DNA of 64,000 nucleotides from Bigelowiella natans CCMP2755 (GCA_000320545.1 ADNK01001384.1:25001-89000); one strand, 5' to 3'. Positions 36,920-49,122 are shown, counted from the first letter of the stretch. Numbers and translations are program-made. The notes: generated by a model from the sequence alone, not told the origin.

Positions 36920-38108
36920 TCACATCAGGTCACCGCTTCCCGAGTAGAGCTTCAGGCGCGCTTTATGCTCCTCGAGGGTGATGAGTTCCTGCTGATCCAT
37001 CTTCAAAATGCCATCCAGCTTTCCTTCCTCCTCAAGCTGATGATGCGATGGAGGGGGAGGAGCAGGAGTGTCGTTTAAGTAGAGGACAAAACAGTATTAG
37101 AAGAGGAGAGCATCTCGTCTCCATGAAGGCTAGCAGTGGATAGACAAACAATCAAAAGCAGGACCTTGAGCAACTTGTCGTAGTCACCGAGGTACTCGTC
37201 GTCGATAATCACAATTGGCAGCTTTCGGGTTCCAGCTTTAGCAAACACTGCTTCCCTGTCCTTTCGATCCATGATGTCCACTGGGATCCACGGAACGAAG
37301 TCCTTCCTCAAATGAATATTCTTCGATGTCAACAGCGTCTGAGAACAGGGGGGTAGGGTTCAATAAGGAGGGGAGTTCAGGTGAAAATCGAGCGACAGAT
37401 GAAGTCTACGGGGAAAATAAAACTGCTCATCCTTTAGACTAGTTTTTGCTGGAATGATACGTCAGGATCTTAATAAGTACGTGGTGGCTGCACACATATC
37501 ATGTTCATTTCATCATCATCATCATCATCATCATCACCCGGACAAACGATAACCTTGGTGTTGTTGATGTCGCTCCGCTGCTTGAGATTGCCAGATGTCG
37601 TGGAGAAGAAGCAAAAGACCTTGCCCTCACCTTTTCATTGGATGATCGAGCCAACCAACCAACCACGGAGGAGGAGGAGCAACAAGACGACGAGGATGAT
37701 GTCGACAAATGTATGGCGGAGGATCAGATGATGATGAGATGTCGACAAATGTATGGCGGAGGATCAGATGATGATGAGATGGGATTAATTCATAAGTATT
37801 AGATAGACAATCAAAACGGCAATCCTTTCTCAGATTAGAGTTTTTCTGAAAATAATTTTCGCCTGCGGCTTCATTACAACCAATAGAGCTGGAGGCTGCT
37901 GCTGCTGCTACTGCATGGTAGGTGGTTGATTATGAGCATGCTACCTCCGATGGAGAGATCTTCTTCGACTACAACCGTAAACACAGACCCGGGAACATGC
38001 TGATAATTTGTTCGTGTGTGCGTGTGTGTGTGGGGAGGGGGGGGGGAGGGGGGGTACGTGTGCATGTGCGATGTTCCTTGACCGCAAATCATTTCTTGAT
38101 CGCTGTTC

Positions 38109-38143
<35 letters not shown>

Positions 38144-38470
38144 GTCATCACCATCATCATAACCATTGAAAACTCGGTAGCAGCACCAGCCCCATCCACT
38201 ACCTTATCGTCAAGAGTGACGTGAACCTTGTACACGCCAGCCTTTTGTGGCACGTATGAAACAGCCAGCTTTTCGTACCCTGCGGGAGATTCGGCCTGCA
38301 ACGCCATGCATTGAAGCAGATGAGAGGAGAGGGAGGAGGAGGAGGAGGAGGAGGAGAAACACATTGTGGTTTTGACCGTTTCACCTTCCCCCCCTCTTTC
38401 GCTTGCTATATTCTAAAGGGAAAGAGGTCGTCGAGGCACCTAAAGCCCCCCCTACCTAACACCACTACTG

Positions 38471-38514
<44 letters not shown>

Positions 38515-38665
38515 TATCATATTACCTTTGTGATGTCGCAGGAGACCTCCTTGCCATCCTCGTTGAGGACCTTGATCTGAGACGTGAATAGCAGATAAAG
38601 AGCAGGAGCAGGAGGAGGAGGAGGAGGAGGAGAAGAAAGCATAGAATTTAGCGTGCGCGCGCACC

Positions 38666-38703
<38 letters not shown>

Positions 38704-39621
38704 TTAATAACCACATTGCAACAAGAAGAACAAACCGCAATTCACACCTTGATTTCTCCCTTAGCGTCAGTTGGCCTCTCAACAAAGAAAGGTGCTTTCG
38801 TTTCTTTGATGCCTGAAGAGGGGGAGGGGGTGGAGGGGGATTCACCTAGAGAACTTGCACACTCTGAAATCCTTGGTAGGTGTCGATGCATCAACAAGGT
38901 GTTATCGTATTACAATTAAACAAACAACAAACGAATCGCCACTCCATGGCAACACCATAGGAGAAGAACTAACTGACACTCGTCGTTACAGACAAAAGGC
39001 ATCGCCGTGCTTCTTTCGAGGGGCGCCTACACTAGTCAAGCTATGAATGGGCGACCGACCTTTGTGCAGGCCCTCTCCAAAGGCACGCACACGGTAGGCT
39101 GCGTTGGTGTCCTTGAGGTTGCGGAATTGCGCTAAGTAAGTCATCATCGCCTGCTTATCGACTCTCTTGTGAATCATTTCCTCAGGTAGTACCAGCTTGT
39201 CCACACCTTGTTGATGTTATCGTGTTGTTGATGGTGGTGATGATCATCAAGTTGATCGTGATCGATGACGACGACGGCGACCGAAAAGGATAAAGATAGC
39301 AAATGGGGATAAAAATGTGTTTGATCACCACGCTCGCGCGCACGTGAGGAAATTCAAATACACGCCTGCATGCAAAGATATAAATAATCGATCTGTTAAC
39401 TCTGCCGTATCCTTCCATAGCGTCGTTATTGCTGCTAGTGCTATTATTATTACTACTACTACTACTACTACCCATCTCTTTGTCTGCAGTTTCAATGCCT
39501 CTTCGTGCATTAGCAAGCTTCTTCTTCTTATCCAAATCCATGTGATCCTATCACCATCGACATCGTCATTTCTTCCGTGCTTCTATAACTCCCCCTTTAC
39601 GACGAGCAGGTGAACCTCTCA

Positions 39622-39652
<31 letters not shown>

Positions 39653-40646
39653 GCAAGGTAAAAATGCATTGCCACTTCTAAGGTGATTTGTCTTGAAGTA
39701 TTGCGAATTACGTCCCCAAACAATCAGAGAACATATTTATAGATATGAAACTTATGGATGTTTCAATCCACGTAAGTATTGGTGAGCGGTATCTTCTTTG
39801 CTGTGTGCGCCACGCATTGAGACATGCATGCCAGCACCTTGCACAAGTCTGGTCTGAGAGCATTGATGAGGGCGTTGAGAGCTCTGCCATCATTCCAATC
39901 CTTCGTGAAGTTCTTGATTCCGTACTCAGGAATCTTCGACTGAATCCACTTCAGGAGATCCTCTCCCCCTCCGTTGCTAGTTATTGTGGTAACAACGGGG
40001 GATGTGTCCATGATCAGCATGTTTTCCGGATAATAATGAATCAACAACTAAGACGAAAGAGGTGATCTCTCATATGGCACTGTTCAAGTACGATAGCACC
40101 CACAAACAAAATGCAGATGGATGCACAAATAGCGCATGTAAGCACGCACGCACGCACGCACCGGTTAATCTCGTAACGTAGAATGATAGTCCAAATCAAC
40201 CCTGCGAAGTAGACAGATACTCATTTTCGCCTTGCTGCTAAATCAAGCTAGACACTGCGTAATGGATGGATCAGCTCAAATGTACGTAACCGAGTATGCA
40301 TCTCATGTTTCCCTGGACAATATCCTAAGGTGTAGGGTGCCATGCACACAATCAAAACTGACACTTTCATCCGTCTACTGCAAATGAATGAATAAGAACC
40401 TCAGGGCCAATGTTAACAAGCTTGAGCCCTTCGCTTTGAATGAATTTCAACGCAATGGTAAGGTTCTGGAGAAGGATACAGAAACCAGCAACATAGAGGA
40501 TGATCACAGATATTTTCACTTGTTCGGCAAAACAAGCAACACACTCATATTTCCCTTTTTTTTGGTCCATGAACTTACCAAAGTATTCTCTCTTCTCTTC
40601 TATTCATTCCCTCCTTCTCTCTCCCTCTCCCTCTCCCCCCCCCCCC

Positions 40647-40694
<48 letters not shown>

Positions 40695-41189
40695 GGTCCG
40701 TCATCATTGTCTTTTCTGCCATACCTCCAGTTTCTGTTGAATGATGATAGGGTGCTTGTTGTATTTCCCAAGCGACTTTCCAGAGATGATCTCCATAAGG
40801 TTGATGAGCATAAGACCATCCTTTCGATTTATACAATGAAACGTTAGCTTCAAAAAACTGTCGTCACTTGGAGCGACGATATCGGCAACACCTTGAGATC
40901 GTCCTTTAGGCTGTTGATGTGAAGCCCTCTTAGCTTCAGCTCGTCATTCGTCCATCGTGTAAACGTGTTTTCTTGAATATCTTGCCTGATGAACCAATAA
41001 TATCGAGTCAATGCGCCGACCATCGAGTGCATGTTCGTGCTATTTGTTTCGCTCGAAAAACAACAAATCCCTCCTCCCTACACATTAGGAGGCTTCCAAA
41101 GGCTCTCATACCAACATGTACAATGCATCAAAGCGAACAAAACGCGCGCCCTCGCGGAGGATGCGCTACCAGGCGATGCGAGGAGGCAT
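36920..41189 (-). CDS. Actin-binding CH-CH-filamin-repeat protein fused to an SH3BGR/glutaredoxin-like domain
   Basis: Exons in order: 41170-41189, 40892-40985, 40725-40820, 40400-40465, 40291-40324, about 40158-40201, 39838-40047, 39472-39547, 39060-39206, 38748-38812, 38526-38576, 38164-38295, 37945-37999, 37554-37630, 37165-37338, 36920-37036. Phases agree; about 485 residues. CH1 opens at WQDIQENTFTRWTNDELK and ends ILGLIWTIILRYEI. CH2 has EDLLKWIQSKIPEYG, DWNDGRALNALINALRPDL, ANARRGIETADKEMG and YLAQFRNL. One filamin-type Ig repeat follows (FGEGLHKG ... YVPQKAGVYKVHVTL ... PGSVFTVVV). The last 125 residues match the SH3BGR thioredoxin-like fold (KVFCFFSTTSGNLKQR ... PIVIIDDEYLGDYDKLL). 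Tandem CH domains bind F-actin. The 20-nt first exon and one CH linker junction (inside a GCGT repeat) are the weakest parts. Confidence 0.82.
37701..37780. repeat. Exact 40-bp tandem duplication
   Basis: The 40-bp unit starting GTCGACAAATGTATGGCGGA occurs twice with no difference, in the intron 37631-37944 of the CH-filamin gene. Confidence 0.95.
38105..38152. repeat. (ATC)n microsatellite
   Basis: Lies just after the donor of exon 38164-38295, in the following intron. Confidence 0.9.
38473..38514. repeat. (AT)n microsatellite
   Basis: In the intron between exons 38526-38576 and 38164-38295. Confidence 0.95.
38667..38701. repeat. (CA)n microsatellite
   Basis: In the intron between exons 38748-38812 and 38526-38576; preceded by a (GGA)n tract at 38608-38631. 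Confidence 0.95.
39449..39655. repeat. Two (ACT)n trinucleotide tracts
   Basis: 39449-39471 abuts and forms the donor site (gtagta on the minus strand) of exon 39472-39547; a second tract lies at 39621-39652. Confidence 0.9.
40616..40692. repeat. C run and (CT)n microsatellite
   Basis: Intronic tract between exons 40725-40820 and 40400-40465, with a C13 run at about 40636-40648. Confidence 0.9.
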
Positions 41190-41733
41190 GGTATGCTAAG
41201 CGCTTGTCCCAAAAACGAGGAGGAGGGTCGGGATTTTTCCAACGGAAGTGGGAATCTTGGCAACGACCACGTCATGTTCATCTTACGACAAGAGCTGAAA
41301 CAAGTCGTCATGCACAAATAACGGGGCATTTCTTTCTAAACACGTGGGCGTTTGCTGCAGCTGCTGGATATCTTTTTACGAGGAAAGAAGCGCATGCCGC
41401 ACGTGCCTTTTTGCCCCAGAAACTCAGGGATAGCGCATGCGGCTGCTTGTCGCAAGACCAAAGCGCAATGCGAAGTGGAAACTGCGGACAACTTTACAAA
41501 ACTACCGTATCGATGGATGTCGCAGTGCAAATAATACCTGCATTCATACCGAGCACAAAATTGCGCTCGAACTGCACGTCGCCTGCCAACTCGCCAGTCG
41601 ATCGGTAACACCAAAACGGACCATGCTACGCTTCGGAGAGAAGAAGGTGAAGCTAGCATTCTGAGCAATCCCTTTGCCTACCTCCCCCCCCCCCCCCCAA
41701 AAAAAGGCCACTTTGCACGAGACCATTTTTCAT
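41190..41733. promoter_or_regulatory. Divergent spacer between CH-filamin (-) and HAD (+) genes
   Basis: 544 bp between divergent starts. Open frames here are not recognisable. A C-run followed by an A-run lies at 41684-41705, shortly before the HAD start. Confidence 0.35.
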
Positions 41734-43366
41734 ATGTGGTATTCATTGAAGGGAGACACGCGGAGCATCATCTCGAAGATTGTCTTCGCCGCTGCAGGGG
41801 TTGGAGCCGTACTGGGTGTGTACCTATATACGAGGCGCACGGTGATTAAAATTGTCAAATTACGTGAAATTACCTTCAATTATTTGAGATATTGAATTGT
41901 TTATGAATATAGTCTCTTTCTTCCTCTGCCGTACGCGCAAAAAAGGTAGGTTAGGTTCGGTTCGTCCAAAAATCAGACTCGATGAGAAAGAGTATCGGCT
42001 CACTAATACACAGTGCCTATGCCACTTCTCATGTAATCGCAGTTCAAAATGGTCGCTTTGGATTTGGATGGAACCACATTGAACACCAAGCATGTCATAT
42101 CTGAAGGAAATAAGGTAGGCTGGTATCTTCCTCGTATGTGTATGTTGGACATCAACTACTTCCCCATGGGGTAGTTCGTGCGTGCCCTAAAATCTACTGT
42201 TGCTGTTGTTGTTACTGGCTCTGCCACATAAAAGAAAGCTATTAGAGAGCTGGTTGACCGTGGTGTGGGCCTTGCGATTGCAACTGGCAGGTATAGTTGA
42301 ATACGCTCCATTCTAGTACTGACAGCACTTTTTAGTCGATGTTAGTGCTCTGTCCAAAGTATTCGAAAATATATATTGACTTCTTCTCTCCTGATGACTT
42401 GATTGAAGATCCACGGTCTAGCGATGATATGGCGGGATTGTGATCCTTGCTATGTTTTCCGTGCATCATCATGTATTGCTCTCCATTCCCTCTTTGTAGA
42501 CACGACTGCTCGCGAATATATCTATAGGTCGATGTCAGGGATCTACGATCATCTTAAAGTACTCAAGCTGCCGAAACCTATTCCAGTCTTATGCCTCAAC
42601 GGTCAATAATTTCCCCTCCGATTTCAGCGCAGAACCATACTCGATGCTTACAGATGAACTCGCACTCACAATTAAGCCTTATCCCAACTTATTTCTCCCT
42701 TCCCCTCTTTAGGAGCACTGTGTCTCAAAGCTGGCACTGATGGGAAAACTGTGTCAACTTCCATGGTATTCACAGATCCTGTCTCAAAAGGTACGTTGCT
42801 ATCGTCATTGCCAAGAGGAAGTAAGTAGTGAATTTGTGCATTTTCTTCGGCTGCTGCTTTTGATTTTGCAAAGAAAACGCTGATGGCGTAGTTGAGCTGG
42901 CGAAAGAACACAATCTGCTGGTAGGAAGCTTACTTGCATAAGAATGGACAGTTGTGTGTGAAGATGCACGACGAATGTCATTTGTGCTGCACACACATGT
43001 TGATTGGTTTTTGTAATCACCGATCTTCGTCAAGAAGGATACGTGCGACGAACAATATGTTACCACCCAATTTGCCTTGAGGAACCTCTTGAATGCACAA
43101 ATCAGGTGCAGTTCTACATCGGCGACAAGGTTTATGCCGTCCCAAAGAGCGAAAAGGTAGTGTTAATTTGCCGGAATAGCGTATTCTCTTATCATGAAGA
43201 TGCTCGGGGTGTCCAAAAATTACCCTTCTCCTCCCCCTCATGTTGTAACCTTAGTCTTTGTTCATCGTTTCATTATTTAAAACATTTCCTAATTAATGCA
43301 GCACTTGGAGCTGATGAAGCGCTACGAGGTTTTAGCAGGGTAAGTTGGGAAACACCCACGCACAGA

Positions 43367-43402
<36 letters not shown>

Positions 43403-44896
43403 TTAAAGGGGGCCGAGAGTGTAGCAGGGCATTCTGTAAAAACTACCCTTCTATGATAATAATGCTCTAGAAACCCCTTCTGCGCACAGCATTAAGACGC
43501 AGGCAGGTTTAAATGATTGGGAGACTTCTGACCGATCATCCATTTTGAAAGATATCCGCAGATCAAGCTGAAGGACTTCAACGAGTTGGAGAAGCTAGGC
43601 GATCCTGCCAAAATCTTGCTGCTTACAGAGGTATATTGCGCTGAGGATGAAGTGATGCTCATACTGATTGGTTCATGCTCCATACTTAATGCTCCATGCT
43701 CCCCTCGCCGTTCCCTCACAAACTAATTCTTTCTTCATACTTATTTTTTGCCTCTTACCATGACAGTTTTTGCTTTTTTGCGATAAATTTCTCTTGACTT
43801 TTTCGAATCTGTAACCGGCCGGTAGGACCCTGATAGCCTGCTTGAAATGGCAAAAAAGAAATTCGGAGACAGCCTTCATCTCGTAAGGTTGGTGCCCTCC
43901 CCATTTTCCTTTCCTCCTCTTCCGCTCTCGCGCGTCCACGCAATGATATGTGATAGCTCATGAATGCCTTCTGTGATGTTTTCCGCTCTTCCTCGTTGCG
44001 AATTGTAGGGGCTCCCCAGACCCATTCTTCGTCGAATTTCTTGCGAAGTAAGTGCTTGAGCGAGCTTGAGTGAGTGAGCTGTATCACAAGAGGATAAAGG
44101 GGACATACACAAAATAACCTACACACGCAATACATCGTGTTTGAACTTTATTTGAGCAAGAGGGCAAGCGCCTGTGTTTGCGTACGTGCATACGTGTTAC
44201 ACGGAGACGCATCTCCTTTTTCTCCTTCCGTAATAAATAGAGGTGTGTGCAAGGGAACTGGACTCCTGAAGCTCTGCGAGGTGCTAATATTAGGACAGTG
44301 ATAAGTATTCAAGGAGAACAACTCTCGTAACTCCGCCGTCCTACTCTTAGTTTGTTGGTCGTTTATTTTCAGGCCGAGAAGATCGACCCCAAAAGCATCG
44401 TGGCATTTGGCGACGGAGATAACGACATGGAATTTCTACAGTATGCCGGTTGAGAAGAGATTGGAGAAATTGATAAAATTACAACCCGTGCAGGACAATT
44501 GCCTAGCCTAGATTTCACACACACACGCACACACACAACGCACAGCTGTCCGCCCTCTTTTTTGTTTCTCTGATGTCTTAAGGTATGGGATGCGCTATGA
44601 AAAATGCGAGGCAAGTAACGAAGGTAGTACTTGATCGTTAACGCGAGATTCGAATGTGCTGAACACGATACCTGCTCATGGCAAATACCGCACAATCACA
44701 TCGAGAATTGTCATCTGAAAGAGCACATCAATTTATGTGGGCGCTTTGACATCACTTGGGAATCTATTAAAATTTGGTCTCATAAAATGTCCCCATACTT
44801 CTTAAGGACAAAGCGGATGTGGTCCTGGAATGGTCTAACGATGAAGATGGTGTTGGTAGACAGTTGGAGCGTCTCACCAAGGAGGGATCTCTCTAA
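41734..44896 (+). CDS. HAD-superfamily phosphatase, Cof/IIB type, with N-terminal membrane anchor
   Basis: Likely hydrolyses small phosphorylated metabolites. Exons: 41734-41841, 42043-42114, 42235-42290, 42528-42601, 42713-42790, 42874-42920, 43106-43156, 43302-43339, 43552-43630, 43826-43887, 44009-44047, 44241-44280, 44373-44448, 44583-44623, 44807-44896. All 14 joins keep phase; 316 residues. Motif I is VALDLDGTTLN, motif II region LAIATGRSMSG, motif III Lys in GDPAKILLL, motif IV VAFGDGDNDMEFL, and the C-terminal NDEDGVGRQLERL is typical of Cof proteins. The cap domain lies between motifs II and III. Residues about 13-32 (IVFAAAGVGAVLGVYLY) form a likely transmembrane anchor, unusual for this mostly cytosolic family. 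The substrate is unknown. Confidence 0.9.
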
Positions 44897-46626
44897 TTAA
44901 CTTCAACACATCTAGACATCTAGACAAGTTGAAAACTTGCAAAGGCGCATTGCGTGAGCTCCAGTTCATGTTCAATGGACTGCGGACTCATCACTCCCTT
45001 TGCAGCATTGCATGATGAGTGCATTTCCATGATGAGCGGCAGTGCGCTCTCATGCAGCTAGGTGCAGCAGTTTGCTTGGTGCATGTGTGGACACGAAAAG
45101 TGCACACGTGCCCACTTGACGCATGTGAACGACGTGAAGGCACGTGTGCTGCACTTCCGCGAGCACGTCACGCCACTTCAATGACGAGCGCGACACTTGC
45201 ACTCTTCTGGTCTTCGAGTCTTCTAAGAGCGCCCACTGTCGTGTGTGTGTGTGTGTGGAACAGCACCTCTAGCCATGTTGGACCTCTGGACTTCTCATAT
45301 TCTCTCAGCTCTTGTTGCTGCAGCGATGCAATTCGGGACTTCGATGTGTTGCGCGCAACTCTGGAACTGCGAAACGCAACAAGAACACAGAACCGCAAAA
45401 TCGAGTCTTGCTAGCCTGCGCTGAGTGTCACTCACCAGCTTTCTTGCTGGCTTGGCTTGTTGTCTAGTTGGGCGCACGAACCGAAGTTCACGTGGGCATC
45501 GTGTGCAGTCAGGCTGGCTAGCTGGCAGGTGAAGTCGTTTGCACGTGTTCACTGTTGCAAGTGCAAGCGCACAATTCCAGAATTGTGTTGGTTGCGGCGC
45601 ACCAAGGAAGCACAACGTGCTGGAAGCAATGCTCAGTCTGGTCAGTGATTGGTGATCGTCGTCGATGTCCGCCCGCGAGCACAAGCTGGCAAGCGTTGTG
45701 TTCGTGTTCAACGTGCACCAATTGGGGTTGCAACACTGGCTCAGAAGTCACTTTGGACGAACTGCAACTGCTGTGGGCAGGATTGATCAATGACTGTGAC
45801 TTTGAACTCTCCATTGAAACAATCATCGCAAGCTCTGCACAGCAGCGGAACAATGAACAACAAACAATGCACAATGATGACAAACTGCACTTTGAAGCAA
45901 TGACTTGCATCAATGAATGGGTCGGCGATGTCACACAAACAGTCAGATTTTCTCTCGAGATTCTTCAACAAAATGATGAGCCGAGGAAAAGGAAGCAGAA
46001 AGAAGGAGAAATTGAACGGGCACACAAAATCAGATCCAAAAAGCCAGCCATGCAGCAGGAATTGGGATGAAAATCTGAAATTCCTCCGGAAATCCATGGA
46101 AATCGTTGATTCATTTGTGCGAAAAGCCAAAATGTTGATCATTTCTCAAATCACTGCTCAACATTTTGTGCATTCCATGATTGGAGACGAAAGTTCCATC
46201 TTTGAGCATGGGGTCCACGTCGCCTTTCGAAATCCCTCGCGATTGACAGTCGCATCCAAAATGATGGTTCCAGCAGGGAAGGGGTGGCCCTATGAGCTAT
46301 TGCTCTTCTCCTGCAGTCGGAAGAAAAACGGCAACAACTGCAACCACATGAATCTCGTAGTTAAATGCGGAGGCGACGTGGTTGGGTTTTGAGGAAGTGT
46401 GGCAAATTTGGTCTTACGACAACAAATTATTTGTCAAATCACCGCATATCGCCAGCCTTCTTCGCTTATTCATGAGTTTTGGAACCTGTGCCGCCAGTTC
46501 TCCCGTGCTGCGGCCGAATGCAGCCGCTCCACTTCTTCCTGCACATCTCGTTGCCCCACGAAGCACTAGTACCCACTCCAATATCCATCCTCCTTTCGTT
46601 GATAAGCTACCACGGTAACTCGCAGA
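44897..46626. other. TG/CA-rich, TA-poor intergenic island
   Basis: 1.7 kb without a supported gene. 45061-45120 has no TA dinucleotide and many TGCACA/CATGTG words, as at 6.3-8.4 kb. ORFs on both strands (for example 45555-46070 plus, 45518-45934 minus) have no known motif. Confidence 0.55.
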
Positions 46627-47361
46627 ATGACTTCGCAGGGGTTAAAACGCAAGTCTCGAAATACAGTGCAGGCGAAGAAGAAACTCAGAGCCGGAAGTAG
46701 AGCCGAAAAGAAGGATGCTGGCGTAGTACGAACTAAATCCTCACCCTCCGAAACTCCTCCTAAAAACATCGAATCACAGCGACGAAAGTACCACTACAGA
46801 CTCAGACGGTCGCAATTCCTCTCAGCAGACCCTTGGCCAGTTGAGCTGAAAGATTTTCTGTATTTTCTGCAGTGCCTAGAAGACGCGTGTGATAGTAAGA
46901 GTTCCGTTTGCAACGAAGATGCTGGAATTTCATCGCCAACATGCTCTCCCGAAGGAACACACACATGGTTTCACTGTGCATCCAGGCCTGCCATCAGTAT
47001 ATCCCGTTATGTCATGATAATCTGCAGCAAGCTTAGGTTTGAGCAGCCTGGGACATTCGTATTCGCACTGATTTACGTAGACCGTATTCTAGGCAGCGGA
47101 AGCGTTAGCTTCAGCCCATATACCATGCACAGACTTACTCTTACAGCCCTTCTTCTAGCAAGTAAATATCGTGACGATGACCACAACAGCAATAGAGCCT
47201 TTGCAGTGGCAGGCGGCATAAGCCTCGACGACCTAAATGCTGCAGAGATAGAGTTTTTATTTCGTATCGGATTTGACTTGGCGGTCCCTGAAACGACCTT
47301 CAGCACTTACGTCACTTCAATGGCCGAGTACCGCACTCGAATGTTGGCGGCAGCGGAGTAA
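46627..47361 (+). CDS. Cyclin, Pho80/P-U type
   Basis: Regulatory subunit that activates a cyclin-dependent kinase. Single exon, 244 residues, starting at the ATG at 46627; the lysine/arginine-rich first 60 residues look like a nuclear signal region. The cyclin box covers about residues 115-235. Pho80-family marks are SISRYVMIICSKL, TFVFALIYVDRI, LTLTALLLASKYRDD, and the helix DLNAAEIEFLFRIGFDLAV. P/U-type cyclins act with Pho85/CDK5-like kinases in nutrient and growth control. Kinase partner and cell-cycle timing cannot be inferred. The lack of an intron contrasts with most neighbours. Confidence 0.9.
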   Translation: MTSQGLKRKSRNTVQAKKKLRAGSRAEKKDAGVVRTKSSPSETPPKNIESQRRKYHYRLRRSQFLSADPWPVELKDFLYFLQCLEDACDSKSSVCNEDAGISSPTCSPEGTHTWFHCASRPAISISRYVMIICSKLRFEQPGTFVFALIYVDRILGSGSVSFSPYTMHRLTLTALLLASKYRDDDHNSNRAFAVAGGISLDDLNAAEIEFLFRIGFDLAVPETTFSTYVTSMAEYRTRMLAAAE

Positions 47362-48594
47362 ATGTGGTAGTCCGACCTTCTCCTATAGTCCCCTTCTTTT
47401 CTCACTCGTTGGGCAAAAGTCATTAGCTGATTACAATCTTGTTTTGAAGAACACAGTTTCAATGCACTATTACCTACAACTACATATAAATTTATAATTG
47501 AAAATTATAATTGCGAATATGTTTATAAGAAATGAGAATTAAGAAGTGAAAGACCTCCTCCGATACTCGGGGAAAAAACGATAAAATTAAGTTTTACGAC
47601 ACATGGTATCCCAAAAACAGATGTGTGAATCACAGAATTTGGATTTATTTTAGTTTAAATTTGTCTCGCAATCAATCGCGAAAAATGAGTGCCTAAGTTA
47701 TTAATTAAATTTGATGAGTTCTAGAGTTGATGAGAACTTATAAGCTGCTTCTGCTTAGTACTAAAACGTTTATTATATTAAGCCTCCTCGCTTTAAGAGG
47801 AGCTGCGGGTAATTTTCTGTCTTCTAAAAACGCATGCATGAGTGCTTTTCCATAATTAAAGTCCAGGTGCGCACCAATGATAAGCTAGCTAATATCGTAT
47901 CTGCAAATAACATAATGCTTTGCAGCTATGCAATACTACGAGCAGACTAGCGAATTCATGATTTCTGAACACGATGAGCATTGTGCGTTTGCTAGATTGC
48001 GAAGCGCAATTAAATATTGTGTCATAGATTTTTCTCATGACAGTGGAAGTCGTCTTTTTGGGCGACAATCTACTGTAAATCAAAATTTGTTGCGCACTTC
48101 TCACAGCTCCTCGCTTTGAATTGCACGTTACTTGTCTAGTTGTGCCTTGCTAATTTGACCGGCGGACGATCTTGGTACTTCCCAGGCCCATGCTAGGATG
48201 ATTCCGGAGCGGAGAACGGTCTTTTCTGGTTTAAAAGAACCTAATGGACAGAGATCAAAGGGTGAGCTCGCAAAGCGCGCGATCCGCATCCCTCCCACGA
48301 TGTCACAACACGACTCTACGGTCTCGTTCGCGTGTGCTATTTTTCAAGCTCTTCTGTGCCGCATGAAATAGTGGTTCTCTACTGGTCTTGAGCTTCTTGC
48401 TGGACTTTGGGAGTGGATCCAATCAGATTTAAAAGGAATGCTTCGTTCACATTCTAACACCTAACCATAAAGAGCAAGGACAGAATGGCAACGAAGCAAG
48501 GAAAAATTAAAGGATGTAAAGCATCGGATTTTGAGATAGCATGTCATCATACGTGCTCGCCATCCAAACGGGAGGCAGCCATGCACTCACTCAC
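47362..48594. other. AT-rich spacer, possible 3' part of the BRCT gene
   Basis: 47.36-47.9 kb is strongly AT-rich. Bases 48190-48470 show short open blocks on both strands: plus ERRTVFSGLKEPNGQRSK, minus SSKKLKTSREPLFHAAQK. None joins in phase with the BRCT exons with certainty. Confidence 0.4.
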
Positions 48595-49122
48595 CCTTTT
48601 CCTCGACTCTCTTCATTTTGGTTGATCTCGGGTCTGATGCAGCAATCAAAAATGAGGTTTTGCCATTCACGCCCTTTGTCACGCGCCTATATCATTGCAA
48701 ACGAGAATCATAAGTACAGAATACTATCTCAAATATATTCTAACTTTCTATGGAAAAAAGAGAGTACGAGAAACACTGGTCCACAACGATAACATATTTA
48801 TCATGATTAGTACAAGGACCCTCCATATTTTTTGATCAAATCGCTAGCCTCGTCCCTCTTCAGCGACTCTAAGATTCCAGTGATAACCTGTAATATAATT
48901 TAAAACTTCAATACATAGCAACGATTAGTTCATTGAAAAGGGCTAGCGAGTTTGGTGGCCACACGAATACAGGTCCATCGTTGGCATTCTCAACAACCAG
49001 GAAATTGCTTCAGGCACAGTAAAGTATGCGGGAAAACCTACGAAGGTGAGGCCTTGAAGGCAGTTAGGGTTTCCCTGCTGAATTTCCTCCTGTCCGGTCT
49101 TCGATGATGGTGCTCTTTGCAT
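48595..49122 (-). CDS. BRCT domain of replication factor C subunit 1 type, apparently isolated
   Basis: Exons in order: 49042-49122, 48820-48887, 48595-48686, with matching phases (0, 2, 1) and donors gtaggt, gtcctt, gtgagt. The product reads GNPNCLQGLTFVITGILESL, then KRDEASDLIKKYGGRVTKGV, then NGKTSFLIAASDPRSTKMKR. This is the RFC1 BRCT, which binds 5'-phosphorylated DNA ends. An ATG sits exactly at the acceptor boundary (49120-49122), so this could be a true start or an internal exon. The following 3' exon is unresolved (an acceptor near 48450 would give a quick stop). The AAA+ clamp-loader domain of RFC1 is not found on either side, so this is either a solitary BRCT protein or a gene fragment. 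Confidence 0.7.

Noticed and set aside
39763-39837. In-frame extension of the CH2 exon past 39838
   Set aside because: It leads to a stop, whereas splicing to the exon at 39472-39547 restores the CH2 consensus.
45555-46070. 171-codon plus-strand ORF in the 45-46 kb island
   Set aside because: No motif; an antisense ORF of similar length exists; part of the TA-poor island.
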